The position numbers and the translations under genes are program-made. Positions 58,957-64,000 of a stretch of 64,000 nucleotides of DNA are shown piece by piece; the first letter of the stretch is position 1, and the number at the start of each line of letters is the position of its first letter. The notes under the pieces are model-generated. The model was not told the DNA's origin, ran no database searches, and worked only from the letters and a program-made list of their open reading frames with translations. The stretch comes from Akkermansiaceae bacterium. GTDB taxonomy: Bacteria; Verrucomicrobiota; Verrucomicrobiia; Verrucomicrobiales; Akkermansiaceae. The stretch is taken from contig CP059069.1 in the NCBI GenBank assembly GCA_017798145.1, positions 1,597,226-1,661,225 on the forward strand. The letters run 5' to 3'.

Positions 58957-61900
58957 TCAGATTTCCGAGGAGTTGAGCCAGCGGAAGGAGACGATCTGGA
59001 AGGAGCGCCCGAAGCGCAGGTTGGCGGCGGATTTCAGGTCGGAGGATTTGACATGGTTCCCGTCGGCCTCGTCCACATAATCCGGGGTGCGCTGGACGAC
59101 GGCCTCGCACCAGGCGCGGGCCATGACGTTGCCTGCGGCGTCCAGGGAGTCGCCGTAGGTGCGGATCACGAAGGTGTCGCCGCGCGGGGTCAGCTGCTCC
59201 GCGAACTGGCGGAGGACATCCGCCTGATCGACATAGGCGGAGCTGCCGTAGGCGGCCGGGCCTTTGGCCGCGTCCTTGAACGCGAAGTCGATGCCGCCCA
59301 CCTCGCTGTCGAGCTTGCGGCTGGCGTCACGGAAGTTCCTGTTGATCGTGACTTCGGGGCCGGCGTTGTCGGAGCCGTCGTAGTCGAGGGCGGCTTGGAG
59401 CGCGCCCTTGAGGGCGGTGCCGTCGGTGTTGTTGGCATCGAGCCTGCGGTTGACGAATTCCGAAAGCGATAGAAACGGACCACGCTTTTTCACCTCGCAC
59501 ACCATGGCCTGGGCGAGGGCGTCGATTTCCGCATCGGTGATGCCGCGCAGGCCTTTCCACTGGGCGGGATCGCGCGGATCCTCGGTATCCGCCGTGACGG
59601 CAACTTCGCCGTTGGGCAGCGTGCCCATGCCGACGGGCGCGTTCTCGCCGGTGTCCGCTTCCATGGGGGTCTTGCCGCCGTCCAGGTAGGCGACGGGTTT
59701 GCCCTTGAGGCTGGAGAAGAAAACCTTCCATGCGTCCACCGAGGTGGAGTTGATGTTGAATCCGCCCTCGACCATGAGGTGGGCGGCGATCTTGTCGGCA
59801 AGGCCGTCGGTGAAGACGTCCTTTTCCGCAAAGAGCGAGTTCAGGGCGGCGGCGTCCGGCCCGTTGGAATAAGGCACGATGCGCCGGTTGGGCAAAGGCC
59901 TGGCACCGGAGAAAAAGTCCGAGGCCACCTGTTTCGCATCGCGGCCTGAGCCACCGAAAATTTCCACCGTGTCGGGTTGCGGGGTGATGGAAGAGAAGAA
60001 GAACTCATCCCAGAGTGCCTTGTTGGCGAGGTAGGAATGATCGGCGAAGGTCACCTCGCGCTCCCCATCGTCCTGGCTATAGAAACGTTTCCACGCGGGA
60101 TTGAACGCCACACCGGCGGCGAGGTTGGGATTCGCGTAGGAGTTGCCGATCGCCTGGAGAACGTGCGGGTAAAGCCCGCCCTGGCCGGTGGCGGTGACAC
60201 GCTGGAATCCGAGGGTGGCTTTGGCATCATCAATACGCCCCAAGGTTCCACCGGAACTTTCCATCTGCTGACCCGACATTCCGGTGAATCCATGTCCGGC
60301 GGGAGCTTCATTGGCCAGGGTGAAGCCGCCGATGCGGGCATGGCTGAGGGCGGCGATCGAGATGGGTGGCGTGACCGGGATTTCCTGTTGTACGACGTGA
60401 GTCGTTCCGGATTCCGCCGTGTAGCCGCCGCCGTGAAACCCATTGCCGCTCTGCGACTCCTGAACCATCGCTTCGAGGATCGAATTCATTTCGTCGATCC
60501 ACCAGTTCCAGCCGTGATTGTAGGGCGCGGTCGGGTCGGACTGGTCGATGAAACCGAGTTGCAGCGGACTGGAGTGGAGGAAAGGACGGCTCGGGAATTT
60601 CCTGCCTGCGAAGATCCCCCCGTTGGCAAGTTCGCTGGTTTCACAGCCCGCCATGAGCCCGAATTGGATCAGCGGCACGCTTTCCCCCGCAGCGGTCGCG
60701 GCCGCGATCACGCTGGCCCTGATCGGCTCCATGGCAGTTCCCAACTCGATGGTGGCGGCTCCCTGTTCGAAGATCTCGCCATTGAAGGCAATCGGCCTTT
60801 CGGGCGATCCGTAGCGTGAATTCAATCCCATGTTCCGCAGGTTGAGGAAGCCGTGGCCGCCTTGGCCACCCCCGGAAGAGAAAAGGCGTTGGGACAGATG
60901 AAAGCTGAAGGCGGATCCGACCGGTGAGGTACCTGTGCTTGCCACTCTCGCTTTATTGTCTGTGTTTTGGGCTGATTCACTGTAGATGGTGAACTCGAAC
61001 TCATCCGAGCCATTCATCGTGTAGTTCAGGCGCCTGAGGTAGGGGTTCCCGTTAGGAGCAAGCTCCACCAGGACGTTGGTATTGTAGGCATCTTTTTTCA
61101 ATCGCCAAGACCCGGGATACCCGCCATGAGCGGAAAACCGGAGTGGCAGGACACTGGTGGAATCCCAGCCCCGTTTGGCATCCACCAGATTTTTTTCCGA
61201 GTTCAGGTTTTGCGGAGCATGATATTCGCTTTTCCCGAGAAAGAGAAAGTAGTCTCCGGTGACGGGGGCGGAGAAGACCTGCACCTCGCCCGGTTGGAGG
61301 ACGATGGGTTCGTTTCTGGCAAAATTCAGGCGCAACATGTCCGCGCGCCTCTCACCCAAACCGGTCACCATGCGTGAAAAAGTCAAGGCCGTGTTCGCCT
61401 GGTAGACCGTGCCGTCGGAGCGTTTTTTGCGCACGACGATCGCGAGCGGCGGCGGCTTCACGACAATCTGTTGAGCCAGCGTTTGGCCTCCTTCCATGAC
61501 GATCGGCACGTTGAAAGGATTCCAAAGGGTGACGGCGGGAATCACCGCGAAACGCATCTTATGGGTATCCGTCGGAGGGATATGCATGTTTTGAGGGTCG
61601 CCAGCGTGCACCGCATCGCGATCCGCTTGCGTGATCGGGACGGCCTGGACCGAGATCGCGAACTGGATCTTGATGGGCACCGGATTGCGGTAGAGCGTGG
61701 TGTATTCCCGCTGATACCCCGTGGTGTATGTGGTGTAGGTGCCCTGATCCGGCGTGCTGACCTGGATGCTATCGGAAAGCGGGGATGAGTCGTATTTGAT
61801 GCCCGCCTTCTTGCTCTGATCGTAGAGCTGATAGAACGCGGCGAGATCCTGGATCGGCACGCATTCCTGCGGGGTGTCCGGCAAGGTGGGGTATTTCGAA

Positions 61901-62985
61901 GGATCGTTCGCCCATGCGTCCTTGGTGTTGAACCTGTAGAGCATGAAGTCATCCGTGCGCTCGGCGGGATCGATGGCGCGTTCGAGCAGGGTGCTGAGGT
62001 CGCGTTTCAGCCCGCCCTCGCGGACATCGGCCAGGACGGCGCGGGAAAAGGGGGTGACGGAATGGAAGTTTTTCTGGGAGGCGCGGTAGGTGCCGCCGTC
62101 GTTGATTTCCGTGACGCCAGGGACGAGATCGAGCGTGTCGAGGGAAGGTAAGCCCTTGAGCTTCGACTGCTGTGTGGGGTCGAGGTTGGTGAGTCCGGGT
62201 ATGCTGTTGGTGCCGGTGGAGGCGGGGGCTTGGGCGCGGAAGATCCTGTCTGCGGAGGCAAGGGTTTCGCCCTGATAGGAGTCGTTCATGACGCGCGCCT
62301 TCTGGCTTTCGTCGCCCACCCACCATGCGTAGCGGCCGCGGCGCAGGCCTCGGGGAACGGACGGCTTGATACCGATGAGGCGCGCGCTGACAAAATCCGT
62401 GGCAGGTGCGGATTCCCCGAGGGAGCCCTTGCCGACGAGTCGGATCGCCGTTTCATCTTGGTCGGGCATGGGTTGTCCGGCGAGGGCAAGTGAGGCAGGC
62501 GTCGCGGGGTCAATGGCTTCGTCGGGATTCAGCGAGAGCAGCCAGCGGCGGAAGTGCTTGTCCTTGTTCCCATAGTCGGGGTGCATGGACTCGGCGGGCT
62601 GGTTTCCGAGGGTCTGGTGATGGCTTTCGGCGCTGGGGTAGCCGGGATTCACAGGTGCGGCGGAAGTTGGGCCTGCGATCCAGGAATCCCAGACACCGGT
62701 CCAGTGGGGATGGGGGACGGAAGTTTCCGCCAAGATGGCTCCGCTGGCGGAGATGCGCTGATCGGGGCCGAGTTCCTTCTGTAGCTCGCCGATTGCGACC
62801 ATCAGTGCGAGGCGCGCGTTGGAGCGAGCTTCCATCAGGGCGACGTTCTGAGAGCTGCTGCGGAGCGTGACGGCCGATAGGCTCAGCAGTCCGAGTGCGA
62901 GCACAGTCAGCAAGACGAGCAGGGTTAGGGTGACCACGAGGGCGAACCCTCGGGCTTGGGGAGCGGTGCGAATCGGTGGGTTCAT
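58957..62985 (-). CDS. Verru_Chthon cassette protein A
   Basis: The protein has about 1342 aa. The N-terminus is prepilin-like: RGFALVVTLTLLVLLTVLAL is a G-F-type leader with a hydrophobic helix, followed by ARSNARLALMVAIGELQKEL. Both are typical for the TIGR02600 family, named after Verrucomicrobium and Chthoniobacter. The large remainder is exported and beta-rich, with many conserved Trp/Gly/Pro. The four-gene cassette usually has smaller prepilin-like proteins B-D next to it; none are seen here, only the 230-aa gene. The ATG at 62985 is chosen over 62997. The dyad site A lies 107 bp upstream. Confidence 0.88.
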   Translation of the reverse strand: MNPPIRTAPQARGFALVVTLTLLVLLTVLALGLLSLSAVTLRSSSQNVALMEARSNARLALMVAIGELQKELGPDQRISASGAILAETSVPHPHWTGVWDSWIAGPTSAAPVNPGYPSAESHHQTLGNQPAESMHPDYGNKDKHFRRWLLSLNPDEAIDPATPASLALAGQPMPDQDETAIRLVGKGSLGESAPATDFVSARLIGIKPSVPRGLRRGRYAWWVGDESQKARVMNDSYQGETLASADRIFRAQAPASTGTNSIPGLTNLDPTQQSKLKGLPSLDTLDLVPGVTEINDGGTYRASQKNFHSVTPFSRAVLADVREGGLKRDLSTLLERAIDPAERTDDFMLYRFNTKDAWANDPSKYPTLPDTPQECVPIQDLAAFYQLYDQSKKAGIKYDSSPLSDSIQVSTPDQGTYTTYTTGYQREYTTLYRNPVPIKIQFAISVQAVPITQADRDAVHAGDPQNMHIPPTDTHKMRFAVIPAVTLWNPFNVPIVMEGGQTLAQQIVVKPPPLAIVVRKKRSDGTVYQANTALTFSRMVTGLGERRADMLRLNFARNEPIVLQPGEVQVFSAPVTGDYFLFLGKSEYHAPQNLNSEKNLVDAKRGWDSTSVLPLRFSAHGGYPGSWRLKKDAYNTNVLVELAPNGNPYLRRLNYTMNGSDEFEFTIYSESAQNTDNKARVASTGTSPVGSAFSFHLSQRLFSSGGGQGGHGFLNLRNMGLNSRYGSPERPIAFNGEIFEQGAATIELGTAMEPIRASVIAAATAAGESVPLIQFGLMAGCETSELANGGIFAGRKFPSRPFLHSSPLQLGFIDQSDPTAPYNHGWNWWIDEMNSILEAMVQESQSGNGFHGGGYTAESGTTHVVQQEIPVTPPISIAALSHARIGGFTLANEAPAGHGFTGMSGQQMESSGGTLGRIDDAKATLGFQRVTATGQGGLYPHVLQAIGNSYANPNLAAGVAFNPAWKRFYSQDDGEREVTFADHSYLANKALWDEFFFSSITPQPDTVEIFGGSGRDAKQVASDFFSGARPLPNRRIVPYSNGPDAAALNSLFAEKDVFTDGLADKIAAHLMVEGGFNINSTSVDAWKVFFSSLKGKPVAYLDGGKTPMEADTGENAPVGMGTLPNGEVAVTADTEDPRDPAQWKGLRGITDAEIDALAQAMVCEVKKRGPFLSLSEFVNRRLDANNTDGTALKGALQAALDYDGSDNAGPEVTINRNFRDASRKLDSEVGGIDFAFKDAAKGPAAYGSSAYVDQADVLRQFAEQLTPRGDTFVIRTYGDSLDAAGNVMARAWCEAVVQRTPDYVDEADGNHVKSSDLKSAANLRFGRSFQIVSFRWLNSSEI

Positions 62986-63091
62986 GGGACAGCGCATTGC
63001 TGCAGGTTTGGATGATGAGAGGGCTGTATGCGAAGGCTGTCATTACTCTGTAAACGAGTCAGTCCGCCTGTCGAACAACAATCATCTTGAC

Positions 63092-63117
63092 AACTGTATC
63101 TGATAAAGTATCAGTTT
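63092..63117. promoter_or_regulatory. Repeated dyad operator, site A (best match)
   Basis: AACTGTATCT, GATAA, then AGTATCAGTTT. It has the cleanest symmetry, with an additional inner palindrome CTGATA-AAG-TATCAG. It lies between the divergent Verru_Chthon gene and the GntR/LacI-type regulator, ending 4 bp before the regulator's ATG, where a ribosome-binding site would be. Confidence 0.65.
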
Positions 63118-63121
63118 CGGC

Positions 63122-64000
63122 ATGGAACCCTTCAAGGCGCTAACCGCATCGGAGCAGCTTGCCGCGCATTTGCGCACGAGCATATCGAAGGGCGAGTTGT
63201 CGGGCAATATGCCGGGGATCAGGAGTCTGGCCGACAGTCTCGGAGTGAGTTCAAACACCGTCACCGCCGCCGTCGAGCAGTTGGAACACGAAGGCTTCCT
63301 CCTGCCCCAGGGTCACGGCAAGAGATCCCGGATCGTCCTGCCTGACGGGGCTCCCACCCCCCGGTTCCGGATCACCCTCCTGCCATACGAGCGTGCCGAC
63401 ATCCAGCTCGACTATGTGGTGGAAATCCGGCGACGCCTGAGGGAAGAGGGCTATGAAGTGACCATCGCGAAGCACAGTCTGATGGAGCTGGGTATGAAGA
63501 CGAACCGGATCGCAAGATTGGTGAAACAGACCAGAACCGACGCATGGGTGGTCTTCTCGGCCCCACAGGAAGTGCTCGAATGGTTCGTGGCGGAATCGGT
63601 GCCGACCTTTGCCCTCTTCGGACGTTTCCGGAGGCTGCCGCTGGCGGGAACCGGTCTCTCCAAGATCCCGGCCTTCCGTGCCACAATCCGTCGGCTGGTG
63701 GAGTTGGGGCACCGGCGCATCGTTCTCCTTCAGCCAAGGAGCAATAGGAAGCCGTTTCCCGCGCTTCTTTTGCGAGAAGCTCTCGAGGAAATGGAACTCC
63801 ACGGGATCAGAACCGGCGCGTACAACATTCCGGACTGGGAACAAACCCCGGCCGGACTGAGGAAGTGCCTTGATTCCCTTTTCGCCACGACCGCCCCGAC
63901 TGCCCTCATCTTCGACCGGCCCAACGAGCTGATTGGTGCCCAGATCTATCTTGCCCACAGGAACATCCTCGCACCCCGGGACGTTTCCCTTGTCTGCGAC
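63122..64000 (+). CDS. GntR-headed transcription regulator with LacI-type effector domain (3' end beyond window)
   Basis: The frame is open for 293 codons to the end of the window. Residues 1-75 are a GntR-type winged helix: LTASEQLAAHLRTSISKGEL, then MPGIRSLADSLGVSSNTVTA and VEQLEHEGFLLPQGHGK. From about residue 85 a LacI/periplasmic-binding-like domain follows (FRITLLPYERADIQLDYVVE, TDAWVVFSAPQE, ELGHRRIVLLQP, TALIFDRPNE), so the effector is probably a sugar. The start MEPFKALT lies right behind the dyad operator. I infer autoregulation and control of the sites found through 40-63 kb. No stop codon is visible. Confidence 0.88.
   Translation, partial: MEPFKALTASEQLAAHLRTSISKGELSGNMPGIRSLADSLGVSSNTVTAAVEQLEHEGFLLPQGHGKRSRIVLPDGAPTPRFRITLLPYERADIQLDYVVEIRRRLREEGYEVTIAKHSLMELGMKTNRIARLVKQTRTDAWVVFSAPQEVLEWFVAESVPTFALFGRFRRLPLAGTGLSKIPAFRATIRRLVELGHRRIVLLQPRSNRKPFPALLLREALEEMELHGIRTGAYNIPDWEQTPAGLRKCLDSLFATTAPTALIFDRPNELIGAQIYLAHRNILAPRDVSLVCD

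Overview
The window looks like chromosomal DNA of a Verrucomicrobiota bacterium, close to the Verrucomicrobiaceae / Luteolibacter / Haloferula type. The reasons are the GC-rich coding, the DUF1592/DUF1552 gene pairs, several sulfatases, PEP-CTERM proteins ending in an Arg-rich tail, a Verru_Chthon cassette protein A, and a GntR-headed regulator with a LacI-type effector domain. Most genes lack a clear Shine-Dalgarno sequence. No integrase, CRISPR array, complete tRNA or rRNA was seen. All family calls come from reading motifs; no database search was run.

Region 1 (1-20360, + strand) is one six-gene operon: a secreted retropepsin-like/TPR protein, a membrane protein, a MoxR AAA+ ATPase, a DUF58 protein, a BatA-like membrane protein and a giant protein of about 4206 aa. 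Every junction is a 4-bp overlap (ATGA, once TTGA), so the genes are probably translationally coupled. The giant fuses a membrane-anchored vWA module to a very long TPR array, two separate HExxH metallopeptidase-like domains and a C-terminal glutamine-amidotransferase-like domain.

Region 2 (20361-24332) has a thioredoxin-like/HEAT protein and an S9 prolyl oligopeptidase. The gaps hold coding relics: two copies of a beta-propeller C-terminus on either side of the thioredoxin-like gene, an unidentified C-terminus, and a frameshifted, deleted copy of the giant's first metallopeptidase domain.

Region 3 (24333-29823, minus strand) is an operon of three sulfatases and an alpha/beta-hydrolase, with an extended -10 promoter and a LacI-like palindrome. 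Region 4 (29824-30705) is a scar: the 3' half of a tRNA-Pro, a second short copy of its 3' end, hairpins and a dead M24 peptidase. Region 5 (30706-40633, minus strand) is a tight operon of a transglutaminase-like protein, a DUF6288-type protein, two sialate-O-acetylesterase-family proteins and a six-hairpin glycosidase-like protein. Regions 3 and 5 together look like a locus for breaking down a sulfated, acetylated glycan.

Region 6 (40868-58952) carries two DUF1592-DUF1552 modules, two intact PEP-CTERM genes, one broken PEP-CTERM gene in a decayed partial duplication, a third acetylesterase homologue, two antitoxin/PIN toxin pairs, a disrupted GxxExxY gene with inverted repeats, and a small secreted protein. 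Region 7 (58957-64000) has a Verru_Chthon cassette protein A and, divergently, a GntR/LacI-type regulator cut by the window end.

The most interesting pattern is a dyad of about 26 bp (arms like AACTGTATCT and AGTATCAGTT) found nine times. Most copies lie roughly 90-200 bp upstream of minus-strand genes: both DUF1592 genes, the transglutaminase-headed operon, both intact PEP-CTERM genes, an acetylesterase homologue, the Verru_Chthon gene and a decayed DUF1592 copy. One copy sits 4 bp before the start codon of the GntR/LacI-type regulator. I infer a local, autoregulated regulon.
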